Assembly (NCBI GenBank): GCA_905221605.1
Contig: CAJNDS010001013.1
Coordinates: forward strand, 622,001-686,000
Reading direction: 5' to 3'
DNA length: 64,000 nt
Source of the DNA: Symbiodinium natans
Lineage: Eukaryota; Sar; Dinophyceae; Suessiales; Symbiodiniaceae
Below the pieces are notes generated by a model. The model saw nothing but the letters and a program-made list of their open reading frames with translations, did no database searches and was not told the origin of the DNA. The first letter of the stretch is position 1, and each line of letters opens with the position of its first letter. Shown here piece by piece: positions 21,601-29,356 of this stretch. The position numbers and the translations under genes are program-made.

Positions 21601-23797
21601 AAACCATCTCTGTATCATCGGCTCCTGGCGCATCCTTTGTCTTCACCTTTGGGTCACACTGCTCGTCCTGCTCCACGAGTCCCACAAGCTCATCTTTTTT
21701 GTGCTCCTGGATTTCAGGACCTCCCTTTTTCTCCGCCAACGGCTTTGCCTCATCTGCTGTAGTTCGCTCGGTGTCGACTTCCGGTGAACTTCCAGACGGC
21801 AACGCTTCTCCCTTCATGGGAGTGGACCCATCATTGGAGTCCTTTGTCTCACCTTCTGCAGCAGGCAAATCTTCTTCCACTGCAGGGCAATTGAGTCGAT
21901 CATCCACGGCAGGCACGCTTTCTTCCACCGCAGGCTCCTTTGGTTCCATGGCCTCCAAAGGAGAATTTCCACCATCATTGACCACAGCTGCCTCATTGGC
22001 TCCGGTGTAGCCCTTGTCATTTCGTTCCTCGCTGCTAACTTCAGGTTGCACCAGTGCGTCCACCTGTGAACCTCCATCATCAGCTGCTGCGGAGACCTGC
22101 GCCCCATTGTTGCAGTCGCCCGTGGAACGTACCACCACATGCACCTCAACCCGTGCTTCCTTCGCACTCCAGGTAATATCTGGCGCATCAACCCGCGCAT
22201 CATTGGCGCTCCAGGCCTCATTTTTCAGATCATCCGTGTCTCCAGCTATTCCAGAAGCTTCTTTTTCCCCTTGAATGGCAGAATTCTTGGCACCAAACGA
22301 AGAGACCTCCTCAGTCGTAACACACAACTTTTTCTCTCCATCCTCCGAATCTCCAGGACCACCTTCCTGAACAACAGGTACCACATCCACCACTCGCTCT
22401 TCTGCAGCCGACACAGTTCCGATCACCTCATTGGGCATTTTCTCTTCTGGATCCACCAATTCCATCGCTGCCCCACCCTCAGAAAGCGCTTCTGTTTCTT
22501 CCCGATCCAGGTGTTGAGCTCCAGCGATGTTGGCTTGGTTCCCAGGAATCCCTTCCTCATCAGGAGAACCCGAGGTCGGGGCGTCACCATCAGCCCTAGG
22601 ACCGCTATCCCTGATAGTAGAGGAAAAATCTTTTTCACCTAAACTATTTACACTACCCTGGAATGCCCTCGTAGACTCAGTCTTCGGAGTAGAGGATGAA
22701 GAATCCAGTGCCGCCTCCATTTCCAGCTCATTGCCCAAAGGAGACCCAACCACCTCGTCACTCTTCACCTTTTCACCTACCACCGGCAATGTCCACTTGG
22801 TTTCGTGCGTATCCAGGCAGTAATAATATTGTCTCCCATCTTCATGGAGGTGCAATTCCCACATTGTGCCATCACACGCTTGGATCAGATGCTCGTCTTT
22901 CCGAAAACCGTCCCTTTCAGAAACCTGTCGCATCTCGTCCTCTTCTTCTGACAGCTGTCGCAACCGTTCAGCCTCCATCTGTAGGATCTCCTCCTCCCCC
23001 ATGGCGTATTCAGCAGCAGGTGCAGCTTCAAAGCCGTCCGCACCCTTCTGTTTGTGACCGCTTCCACCACCTTGGGAACTCGAAGATGGACCCTTTTTGA
23101 TCTTGTTCAACGGCCTCCTGGTCGCTTGTAGCACTTCTCCAATCAGATCGGTCTGAGACTCTTGGTCTACCATTCGACCCGAAGTCGAAGACGACGGCTG
23201 GTACCCGTGTTTGTGTAACACTCGTAAAACAGTCACCTCCATTTCACGATCTATGCCACCAGTCGCATCCCAGTTCCTTTTTTCACCAGGCTTTGGCGGT
23301 ACAGAAACAGCACGTCCTTCAGCTTCAGCATTGCTAACCATATCCCTATTGGGATTCATACCCACATTGGGGCTTTCTGCAACCAAGGCCTCTTCCAGAT
23401 GTTCTTCAGCGTCGGGAATCACCTCTTCCAACACCGCTCTTTCACCCAGAGACTCAGCTGCACCATTTCCAGCTCCACCATCTTGTCCACCATCCGAGGC
23501 AAGTTGGAGCCATCGCTTCGGAGAAGGCATTGCTTCTTGATCCCAAAACCTTGAAAGAACACTTAACCGCAGGGAACCTAATTTGGGCTCATAACCTACG
23601 GGGGGACAACCAAGGAAGGAAATCAACTCCCCTAATCGCCCTGAACTTATATTTCCCAGATCGAACCAAGAAACAACCAAGAACACGGATAAGAGCAACC
23701 CAGGGGGGAAGGAAAGGGGGAAGGAATCCACACCCTTACCAAACCCTAAGAACCCAGGCACTTCTTTTTGAACTTGTGGCTTTCTGTTCAAGCCCAT
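15695..23797 (-). CDS. retrotransposon-borne polyprotein: WW, S1-like, MLLE, SAM-like, six CCCH fingers
   Basis: Frame of about 2700 codons. ATG at 23797 (MGLNRKPQ) follows a spliced-leader-like string inside the 5' LTR; a second ATG at 23530 (MPSPKRW) lies after the primer site and may be the real start. Domains, in residues from 23797: WW-like about 310-336 (W-x-GRQYYYxxxTHETKWxxP); S1-like about 750-820 (GYGAFLDHG, FGDTVNGTV); W-rich segment; MLLE/PABC about 885-945 with the hallmark GKITGMLL; CCCH fingers near 1060, 1155 and 1205 (C-x7/8-C-x5/6-C-x3-H); SAM-like about 1330-1380; three more CCCH fingers at 2290-2366; lysine-rich tail. Long acidic linkers separate them. All are RNA or poly(A)-machinery type modules, so the product probably binds RNA, perhaps its own transcript. 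No enzyme domain seen. Confidence 0.75.
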   Translation of the reverse strand: MGLNRKPQVQKEVPGFLGFGKGVDSFPLSFPPGLLLSVFLVVSWFDLGNISSGRLGELISFLGCPPVGYEPKLGSLRLSVLSRFWDQEAMPSPKRWLQLASDGGQDGGAGNGAAESLGERAVLEEVIPDAEEHLEEALVAESPNVGMNPNRDMVSNAEAEGRAVSVPPKPGEKRNWDATGGIDREMEVTVLRVLHKHGYQPSSSTSGRMVDQESQTDLIGEVLQATRRPLNKIKKGPSSSSQGGGSGHKQKGADGFEAAPAAEYAMGEEEILQMEAERLRQLSEEEDEMRQVSERDGFRKDEHLIQACDGTMWELHLHEDGRQYYYCLDTHETKWTLPVVGEKVKSDEVVGSPLGNELEMEAALDSSSSTPKTESTRAFQGSVNSLGEKDFSSTIRDSGPRADGDAPTSGSPDEEGIPGNQANIAGAQHLDREETEALSEGGAAMELVDPEEKMPNEVIGTVSAAEERVVDVVPVVQEGGPGDSEDGEKKLCVTTEEVSSFGAKNSAIQGEKEASGIAGDTDDLKNEAWSANDARVDAPDITWSAKEARVEVHVVVRSTGDCNNGAQVSAAADDGGSQVDALVQPEVSSEERNDKGYTGANEAAVVNDGGNSPLEAMEPKEPAVEESVPAVDDRLNCPAVEEDLPAAEGETKDSNDGSTPMKGEALPSGSSPEVDTERTTADEAKPLAEKKGGPEIQEHKKDELVGLVEQDEQCDPKVKTKDAPGADDTEMVSEERVKKVPRAGALESPGPHCYQEGDEIMGLVRCINGYGAFLDHGDMNVLIPAEGNNAYQFKFGDTVNGTVKRVEDDGTIILDTFLVLEEDVEDSSSTLRKWKPSGWSTWWTDSWYAGQWYQDSNGQWDWKQEEEQSDEELVVQELSSEERKERQLYGEKIYKALLENGNEEEAYVGKITGMLLGRPMEDLQECVADQAFLNAEARRAYGILQDDGWKPDGTESTGLGKLTTFSRKQYHNALFELACRKRRFSRPVVGEAVATVLNQGEDEFWNALWLDTKLFLQELDGAVQSMSKRENKPMEAYMDPDQYKKAYMTPKTVLSPGYSKLCRFFNKGRCRNGDGCPYEHRRYGEGWPEGGSTDPKNSQEADDEDGNIGDPPTEEGTVDEAQQEREDLAFRAKYNFGKGASKCEPTSGEPKGRLCLYYNQGGCKYGTTCRYLHNDDIALEGTWEPGKAWDNASRKSLRDAGFHHCCFDYYLRGRCRKGLNFCKYSHDEMSEERLSLLKHLVQVANQVRFEKERGWELTDRSTFQPPASGGAESSSSSAPKALQMTNVSQKDGEKGILDEVEADEQKNSVAASTSTQLHNPEEPIENWMARNAHLWVYTPHVSEVMITLGVTNVSDLQEFIFVEDLVDKGINKVTACKILQLVGEVRYRPGGPEKAVPSDASVRVQQSSGNKGTGRAAVRTLTQVREAEDSGAKTMPRGSYRELFDKVRYRDGWTLAQRSPLCVQKLRLVGVGMPPVNPPTKKYRSRSNPVRRGRPLLDKKQVRQVPRSRSQRRVQLAEVVEKPKPLEPVKPRGGLSYPFSRAWADVVDDDDQAEALVSYAASSSDSSEEETNAVQRLKELFLQERDSWRTASRGNVPQSGSSGSNDGPKKSVHLGEGRDKASRGETRQEVTSQVFSLPQPSRRAERSQKRTRDGSVMVGSLAVGSTDEVLPGQGAAGQVNVSESAQVLPGHEVAGQETAPEGAVQISGEETDQKEGEGGSNDLRGNDAKMLDGGPVRSDLQQLLVKGLLTRIYWKVAVGKLPMGQRDCQKGSNKMDRNLVISMSSEGASEQDENLALEDDADQSMGDGAMVMVYDPGTLIQSPTTDWVMRRGLTDRTVWPAMAHLAQRICAEMVQVDEMNAQLGTGTLLFQRRDQGYYTDLHHSFHDNPCLPAVGNYPLSVMGALLSPGLEGEFKNTDKFGTAMEAIAYDWSRSPGMEVHIELMARVAKMVHPFLNLGAQGSVMVSEFLWQRGRARLMEFLQAATCADQLEALWRRMDDDADEEVDPSTAMLEVLGLEDAVLDQGNNESLIPIEDAGGETSGDTGGKGKAPEVSPEEEKSSGSSRLADTRIFLWSVYSRVASNFSMQDRTTGKIFDSTKGYPGEGPNNDDNPSSKGNFPWISEDYLDEVVSKKMERSSEMDGFVPGSEGSLEKVEVENVTASKILMALWKKGHRVGFRRLRRLNASGCKVGAMKRPIKRVQKIGARKAFMKMFNVFGSSQHGSGVGGKPIMKVVGPRPGFPAVLQAPNTDSTSGEGSSPQVHGNVHVEHSRPMDRYEAERLEKRKKGFCYWFGKGKDRCKFGDDCKFIHSEDDVVLHSYWCKYYVAGRECFAGKDCEFSHDATGVRCVQFARSGKCRFGDRCVFGHEVPLEKQRPRSPRTPPRDGPRRKSGANGGKKEISPEQFGDDEEDFMVYDEETKMTELLMEAISFLSNGKSDLARAEADPLFKLLKITGDADYMDQVWVSWTTEMLSVLELLEVVKSYDVSLAEVEEWVNDLRIWYERANLGEEKDPKKGKKRSLEGESSKDIPAEKEVVETSETEVAVEEEKKKVKKKRKAAAIEDPYTLMVPKPKKMPAVIEKGGSSSNVVVSAVEKASKARTKSNVGGKTKKKEKSQSPKKEEVVMVQDPEEKDRPSDAEAPGSANANEELDQSCQAIEDAKREGLVSSIQRGIQDPILTISDLEYILLQLHLKIANNRKKK
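23583..23596 (-). promoter_or_regulatory. primer-binding site for a half tRNA-iMet
   Basis: Directly after the 5' LTR the sense strand reads GGTTATGAGCCCAA, the complement of UUGGGCUCAUAACC, i.e. the anticodon arm (CAU) of initiator tRNA-Met rather than its 3' end. Drosophila copia is primed by a 5' half fragment of tRNA-iMet in this way. Confidence 0.75.
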
Positions 23798-23883
23798 CTT
23801 GAGCCAAATACGATTACCGGGTTCATTAACCCTTCCAACTTCCAACACTAACTCCTTTCTACAATACCAATTGCAGCTCCGCA
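23597..23883 (-). repeat. 5' LTR (287 bp)
   Basis: Identical to 15037-15323. Contains the spliced-leader-like string and an in-frame ATG. Confidence 0.95.
23798..23820 (-). promoter_or_regulatory. spliced-leader-like string in LTR
   Basis: Sense CCGGTAATCGTATTTGGC then TCAAG. The last 11 bases TTTGGCTCAAG equal the 3' end of the dinoflagellate spliced leader (known to end ATTTTGGCTCAAG), the start also resembles CCGTAG, and ATG follows at once. The same string is at 15238-15260 in the other LTR. Confidence 0.55.
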
Positions 23884-23888
23884 TAGGG
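23884..23888. repeat. target-site duplication, copy 2 (TAGGG)
   Basis: Matches 15032-15036. Confidence 0.7.
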
Positions 23889-24250
23889 TTTAGGGTTTAG
23901 GGGTTTAGGGTTTAGGGTTTAGGGGTTGCACAAGGTTTTTTGGGGGTTTTCAAGGAGGGAGGGCCACCCCCCGAGCCATAATGCAACATTATGACAATGA
24001 CGGCCCTCGCTTGCAAGTATACCTGAGCTTGTGATAGGGTGAACCCGAACCCCGCTTTGGTCCGTTTAAGGCAGGGCGGTTTTCGGGCTCTGCGCATAGC
24101 TGTGGCCCCACGCCGGCTGCGGCTCGCTTTTCGAGTCCAGCCGTCCGGAAGCTCCTTTCGAAAGGGAAAATAGGGCTGAGGTTTAGGGTTTATTTAGGGT
24201 TTAGGGTTTAGGGTTTAGTGTTTAGGGTTTAGGGTTTAGGGTTTAGGGTT
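23889..24250 (+). repeat. TTTAGGG tracts with unassigned DNA between
   Basis: Tracts at 23884-23930 and 24182-24250. The 250 bp between and the sequence to 24670 have no recognised gene. Confidence 0.8.
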
Positions 24251-24671
24251 GCAACAGCCAAACCTCTAAACCCGAAGCCCTTGAGGCTATTTAAAAGTGA
24301 GGGTGATTAGGGCTTGGGGTATAGGAACTGCCTCTGCCCATCTTCTCAAAAGGCTAGACCATGAACCCCAGTTGCGAGGACCATGACCTCAAGGAAGTCC
24401 TATATATGGAATCCCCAGGAATGCAACAGGTACATGGGTAGTTCTCGATATTCGGGTCCAGGTTTCGGGGATTTTTCGATCGGGGACCCAGGGACCTCAG
24501 TTTAGAGAAAATCACTGTAAAGTTCTTGACTTCCGTCCACAATACATGAAATGAGAACTCTACAGGATGTCCTGCACAAACTCTATAAACCTTGAGACGG
24601 CTCCTAACAAGCCAAACCCGAAAACTTAAATCCAAAACCCGAAACCCTGAATCCCAAACGCAAGCAGAGGC

Positions 24672-24960
24672 TTGGGTTTAGGGTTTAGGGTTTAGGGTTT
24701 AGGGTTTAGGGTTTAGGGTTTAGGGTTTAGGGTTTAGGGTTTAGGGTTTAGGGTTTAGGGTTTAGGGTTTAGGGTTTAGGGTTTAGGGTTTAGGGTTTAG
24801 GGTTTAGGGTTTAGGGTTTAGGGTTTAGGGTTTAGGGTTTAGGGTTTAGGGTTTAGGGTTTAGGGTTTAGGGTTTAGGGTTTAGGGTTTAGGGTTTAGGG
24901 TTTAGGGTTTAGGGTTTGGGATTTAGGGTCTAGGGTTTAGGGTCTAGGGTCTAGGGTTTA
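24672..24960 (+). repeat. longest pure TTTAGGG array in the window
   Basis: About 34 uninterrupted TTTAGGG units (to about 24916), then CTTAGGG-like variants. Confidence 0.98.
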
Positions 24961-25366
24961 GGTACCTGAAGCCTCGAGTGTAGTTGATTTGGAGGTTGAA
25001 GGTTCAGGCTTTGGAGTTCAAAGGTTCTCCTGTTGTCAATTTCCTAGGGTACCTTGAACTACTATTTGCATAAGAACCCCCCTAAATGGTCCCTACAGGG
25101 ACGATGATCTTTTGTTTTGGGTGCTTCTTAAGCAAACAGTAGTGAATTGTACTAGATTGGGGCGTTTGGGGGTCAACCCGGCCCGCGAAAGGGTCGAAAC
25201 TTCGGGTTCTAGGGATCAATTCATCCCCTCCCCCCCTACCCCCAAATATTCAATACTCCATTGTTATAGTATACAGGTGGTATTTAGTATTTGTGGACAG
25301 GGGGGCTGGGAGGGAATATTAGGGGAGGGGATGAAGCTTATGTTTAACGGTTTGTTCTAGAGCTCC

Positions 25367-25490
25367 AAGTATGGGCTCTGCATTCGGGTCCTGGTTATGA
25401 CAACCCTTCTATACACTACATACAATAAGGGCCCATACTTCGGATCCCTAGAAACAAGGGTAGGGGACCATACTTGGAACTCTAAAGCCT
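25367..25490. mobile_element. MITE-like foldback, CCAAGTATGG ends
   Basis: AGAGCTCCAAGTATGGGC at the left and GGGACCATACTTGGAACTCT at the right are inverted. The preceding 25205-25345 is a separate C/G-rich foldback (GATCAATTCATCCCC / GGGGATGAAGC). Confidence 0.45.
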
Positions 25491-25494
25491 GCAC

Positions 25495-25640
25495 CCTAAA
25501 CCGTAACCCTAAACGCTAAACCCTAAACCCTAAGCCCTAAGCCCTAAACCCTAAACCCTAAACCCTAAACCCTAAACCCTAAACCCTAAACCCTAAACCC
25601 TAAACCCTAAACCCTAAACCCTAAACCCTAAACCCTAAAC
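25495..25640 (-). repeat. CCCTAAA array
   Basis: About 19 units, mostly perfect. The 140-bp patch after it is bounded on its right by TTTAGGG. Confidence 0.95.
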
Positions 25641-25785
25641 CCCAAGCCCATGGTTCCAAACCTTAGATTTGTTCTTGAACCATTGGCAGGTTGAGGGTTC
25701 GATGGTAACCTCCTAGCTTTCTCAAGTGGAAGACTCGAGCTTCGGTCCAGCTTCGGGGTCTTGAAGTATGAAGGGTTCAGTTTAG

Positions 25786-25955
25786 GGTTTAGGGTTTAGT
25801 TTAGGGTTTAGGGTTTGGGGTTTAGGGGTTTAGGGGTTTAGGGGTTTAGGGGTTTAGGGGTTTAGGGGTTTCGGGGTTTAGGGGTTTAGGGGTTTAGGGG
25901 TTTAGGGGTTTAGGGGTTTAGGGGTTTAGGGGTTTAGGCGGTTTAAGGGTTTAGG
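25786..25955 (+). repeat. TTTAGGG then homogeneous TTTAGGGG array
   Basis: Switches to about 16 copies of the 8-mer TTTAGGGG, a locally homogenised variant. Confidence 0.95.
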
Positions 25956-26570
25956 GTTCGGATGTAAGGCATACGATCATGGAATCCCAAAACATCCCAG
26001 ACGTTAGAACAAAGGAACGGTTAGGAGACGGCCTAGTGAGTAAGGCCTTCTTACTGCGACACTGCTCTTGCTTCAGGCTGTTGCACTCGGCCATGGTGCC
26101 TTTACTAGTTCTCTAAAGGGAATTCCCTAAACCCTAAACCCTAAACCCTAAACCCTAAACCCTAAACCGTAAAGGTTTTTGGCACCTGAACATCCCCCTA
26201 TCATTCCCCCCATAACAATTCAAGGTCTAGGGGCATGTTCCGGATTCCCGAATAAGAACAAGTACAGGACGCCAAAAAAGCACATAAGCAAAAATTAGGA
26301 TAGGGAAATCCCAAATAAACCCCCTTATAATGAAGCCCAATAAGGTAGGGATATCCCTATAACATTCTTATGCTTATGTCCTTTTGGGGTCCCTAAAAGT
26401 GGCGCACCTAGCTCCTTCACGCCACTTTACTCTATTCACGAGTTGCTTGCTGGATCATAAGTTTCTCAAGCCCGTAAACCATGAACGCATCATCCTAAGC
26501 CCCACAAGCCTGAACCCTACAACCCTATAAGCCCAAAACCCCTGAGACTCCCAAATCCTGCACCCTAAAC
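25956..26570. other. unassigned DNA with CCCTAAA tract
   Basis: CCCTAAA at 26125-26167; the rest has no recognised gene. Confidence 0.5.
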
Positions 26571-26915
26571 CAGGTGGCCAGAACTTTTTCCCATCTCAGT
26601 CGGCTTTCTCTTTGGGTCGCGCCCAACAGACCTTGCGGAACTGCGGGCTCAGGACTCCTAAGACCCTAAGACCCTAAGACCCTAAGACCCTAAGACCCTA
26701 AGACCCTAAGACCCCAAGACCCTAAGACCCTAAGACCCTAAGACCCTAAGACCCTAAGACCCTAAGACCCTAAGACCCTAAGACCCTAAGACCCTAAGAC
26801 CCTAGGACCCTAAGACCCTAAACCCTAAACCCTAAGCCCTAATTGGGGGCTCGTAGACGTGTCTTGTGCCTGGGCAACGTTGTGACAGAACTAGTTCACG
26901 AAACGTCTCTTGGGG
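26571..26915 (-). CDS. two exon-like patches flanking an 8-mer array
   Basis: Minus-strand open patches at about 26840-26915 (ETFRELVLSQRCPGTRHVYE) and 26571-26651 (AVPQGLLGATQRESRLRWEK) lie either side of a GACCCTAA array. They look protein-like, but no clear donor and acceptor pair was found and neither resembles a known family. Confidence 0.2.
26655..26822 (-). repeat. homogeneous 8-mer array GACCCTAA
   Basis: About 20 copies of GACCCTAA (TTAGGGTC), a telomere-like variant amplified in place. Confidence 0.97.
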
Positions 26916-26939
26916 TTCCTACTAACCAACCGGCGTCTA

Positions 26940-27600
26940 CACACGGCCTAAACCCTAAACCTATATGGATGTTCCCTAAACCCTACACCCCAAAACCCTA
27001 AACCCTGAACCCTGGACCCATCCCCCGAATCATTTATGAGAGGGTCCTAAAACTTCCTTCGCTGATACTGGAGTTGAGTGACCGCCACGGAGAAAAAGAA
27101 GCCTTAAACAGAAATCCTCAACCCTGGGCCTACTGAAATTCTGAAGGACCAAGAACTTATCGTCTTACCCACAAAGCCTCAGCGCGAAAGACTTTAAAGC
27201 AAGTTCAGCCCCGCCCCAGACTCGAACCTCTCAAAATCCCCGGCCCTACCCAGCGAGCCTCTCGCCCCCTTTCATTGAGGAATGAAGACTAACTCATGGC
27301 AAGGTGACCGGTTGTAGTTTTGAGGAATAGAGCTCTCATATTAAGGGGTATCGGTATTGGGCTCTTCGTAGTCACTCGTCATTTCCCAAAATGGGGGTAC
27401 CCCTTTGATACAATAGAATCCCCTTAATATGGGACCCCCAAACAGGGCACCCCTATTCTCGGAAACCCCCTAATGGACCCAAAGCGTGCCGAAGTGGCCG
27501 CCAGCACCGGCAGCAAGGACAGGGCCAAGGCGCCATGCACGGACACTGCCCTGCACAATTTTCAAGGGGGTTCGCGTTTGCACAAAAATACCCCACCCTG
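26940..27600. other. unassigned DNA with a small foldback
   Basis: 27355-27473 carries GGGGGTACCCCTTTGATAC and CTATTCTCGGAAACCCCC, members of the dispersed CGGAAACCCCC family (compare 39527-39634). Otherwise nothing recognised. Confidence 0.4.
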
Positions 27601-27920
27601 ACCCCTAAACCCTAGACCCCAAACCCTAGGGTTTAGGGTTTAGGGTTTAGGGTTTAGGGTTTAGGGTTTAGGGTTTAGGGTTTAGGGTTTAGGGTTTAGG
27701 GTTTAGGGTTTAGGGTTTAGGGTTTAGGGTTTACCTTTGACCAAGCCCGACACCCCAACTCTTTTGCAGACTTGAGGCTGGGGCTGAGCTTCGAAGGGCC
27801 TTAGTCTTCTGGGCGGGTTTAGGGTTTAGATTTAGGGTTTAGGGTTTAGGGTTTAGGGTTTAGGGTTTAGGGTTTAGGGTTTAGGGTTTAGGGTTTAGGG
27901 TTTAGGGTTTAGGGTTTAGG
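27600..27920. repeat. head-to-head CCCTAAA / TTTAGGG junction and arrays
   Basis: CCCTAAA changes to TTTAGGG at the palindrome CCCTAGGG (27625-27632); TTTAGGG runs to 27733, an 80-bp patch follows, then TTTAGGG at 27817-27920. Confidence 0.95.
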
Positions 27921-28964
27921 GAGCTAGTCTGGGGATTGCCTGGGTTCCCCTAAGGAAGCAACTTGGTGGTTCTTGGGTAGTTATGAGTAGGGGCCACAGG
28001 CACGCCTAAATAGGGCTCTAAGCAGAGTTGCCAGTATGATAAACCCTACTTACAACTTCTGGCTACCCATGAAGCTGCAAGTAGTTTATCCCCGCGGCTT
28101 CGCGGTCTCAGTTCCGCGGCCACGGAGCGCTCGCAATGCATGCAGGTGCATCGCTCCGGCCGTGAAGCTCACGTAGTTCATTCAAATTATATGGGGACTG
28201 TAAGGGTTAGGGCTTCGCGTAGATCTCCTAGAGCCCCCAAAAAGCCTGGTTTAGGGTTTAGGGCTCATTCCGAAGAACTCTTGGGCCACCTCACAACAGG
28301 AGGGCCGCAAACCCTAAACCCTAAACTATAATCCCTAAACACCCTAAACCCGAAACCCTAAACCATAAATCTCGGGTTTAGGCAGCTGGGTTGAGGGTGA
28401 ACCCTCCCCACGGCCTTCGGATAAACCAGAAGAGGACCAGCAAGGCCTGACGCTTGGGTCTGAGAGGGGTTTAGGCTTTAGGGTGTTGTTTTAGGGCTTT
28501 TAGGGTTTCTAGCGTTTAGGGTTTAGGGTGTCAACCCTAAATCCTGAACCTTCTAGGGTGTGCCTGAAGGCTCCAATGTAGTTCCTTTCTGGGCTAGCGA
28601 TAGGGGGTTCTAGTTAGTATACCCCCCCCAAAAAAAGGTACGACATAGTAGCCTTCGGGTAGGGTCTTTAGGGTTCAGGCGGTAGAACGACTTCAGTCTG
28701 AAACAGCTACTAGGGATGAACGGAAATGCCCTGGGAACTGCCACAAAAGAGAACCCCAGGAATAACGTAAAGTAAAAGTAACTAGGGTTTCAGGCTGTAG
28801 AGCTTTTCTATGTGCTATTCATGCTGTAGAGCTTTTCTATGTGTTATCAAAGGATTAGGGACCCCAAAAGAGTATCACTAGTTTCGGAAATCCCCATGCA
28901 CCCCCCAAAACAGTCTGCAAGCAAACCACATGGAAGCCCTGATCCCAGAAAACAGAGGGGTAAA
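27921..28964. other. unassigned DNA with short telomere-like tracts
   Basis: Tracts at 28310-28376 (CCCTAAA) and 28470-28530 (TTTAGGG). A direct repeat CTGTAGAGCTTTTCTATGTG occurs at about 28794 and 28826. No gene recognised. Confidence 0.5.
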
Positions 28965-29036
28965 CCCCAAACCCCAAACCCCAAACGCTAAACTCTAAAC
29001 CCTAAACCCTAAGCCCTAAACCCTAAACCCTAAACC
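28965..29036 (-). repeat. CCCTAAA tract
   Basis: About nine units directly left of an exon-like segment. Confidence 0.9.
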
Positions 29037-29043
29037 CAAGCAC

Positions 29044-29097
29044 CTTGTCATCAGTAGGGCCAAACCGCGACTCCAGAGCCGCCAGAAAGCGTGCGGC
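29044..29097 (-). CDS. exon-like segment AARFLAALESRFGPTDDK
   Basis: 54 nt on the minus strand, in frame throughout, with acceptor TTGGGGAG|GCC and donor GACAAG|GTGCTTGGG running straight into TTTAGGG. The 18 residues AARFLAALESRFGPTDDK look like an amphipathic helix followed by GPTDD. The family is not certain; a nucleotide-sugar transferase is possible. TTTAGGG lies on the other side (29120-29205), giving the canonical arrangement. Confidence 0.5.
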
Positions 29098-29119
29098 CTC
29101 CCCAAGGGCAAAGGAGGTT

Positions 29120-29205
29120 CAGGGTGTAGGGTTTGGGGTTTAGGGCTTAGGGTTTAGGGCATGGGGTTTAGGGTTTAGGGTTAGGGTTTCGGTTTTCGGA
29201 TTTGG
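29120..29205 (+). repeat. TTTAGGG tract, degenerate
   Basis: Mixed units. The following GC-rich patch 29210-29330 is open on both strands and may be another exon. Confidence 0.85.
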
Positions 29206-29356
29206 GGTTGAGATGGGCCGCCAAACCTGTTAGGCAACTCCACCGTAGAGGCCTTCTGCGGCCACCAGGACGGCGGCGCAGGAAGCGCCAGGAGCTGCGC
29301 TAGCCTGGGGCAGAGGCTCCACAACTGCCGGCAGTCGAAGGGGCTATTGGGTTGAT

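Larger units (their letters stand above)
15037..23883 (-). mobile_element. LTR retrotransposon without pol, giant RNA-binding-type ORF
   Basis: 8847-bp element transcribed from the minus strand. It has two identical 287-bp LTRs, TAGGG duplications outside, a purine tract (ACAGGGGGAG) abutting the 3' LTR and a primer site abutting the 5' LTR. The termini read TG...TA in the sense orientation. One frame of about 2700 codons fills the interior. No reverse transcriptase (no YxDD), RNase H, integrase zinc/DDE or aspartic protease signature was found by eye, so the element is presumably mobilised in trans. Identical LTRs indicate a recent insertion. Copia-type relatives are suggested only by the half-tRNA primer site. 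Confidence 0.85.

Noticed and set aside
23583-23600. tRNA-Met gene fragment
   Set aside because: Only the anticodon arm matches, and its exact position at the LTR edge explains it as a primer-binding site.
15695-23797. Reverse transcriptase or integrase hidden in the large frame
   Set aside because: Searched by eye for YxDD, HHCC and DDE-type spacing; none seen. A profile search could still find a very diverged domain.
15796-23802. Many plus-strand and alternate-frame ORFs across the retroelement
   Set aside because: They overlap the 2700-codon frame, which alone carries ordered domains.
24672-24960. True chromosome end
   Set aside because: Arrays occur in both orientations throughout and are flanked by genes and transposons on both sides.
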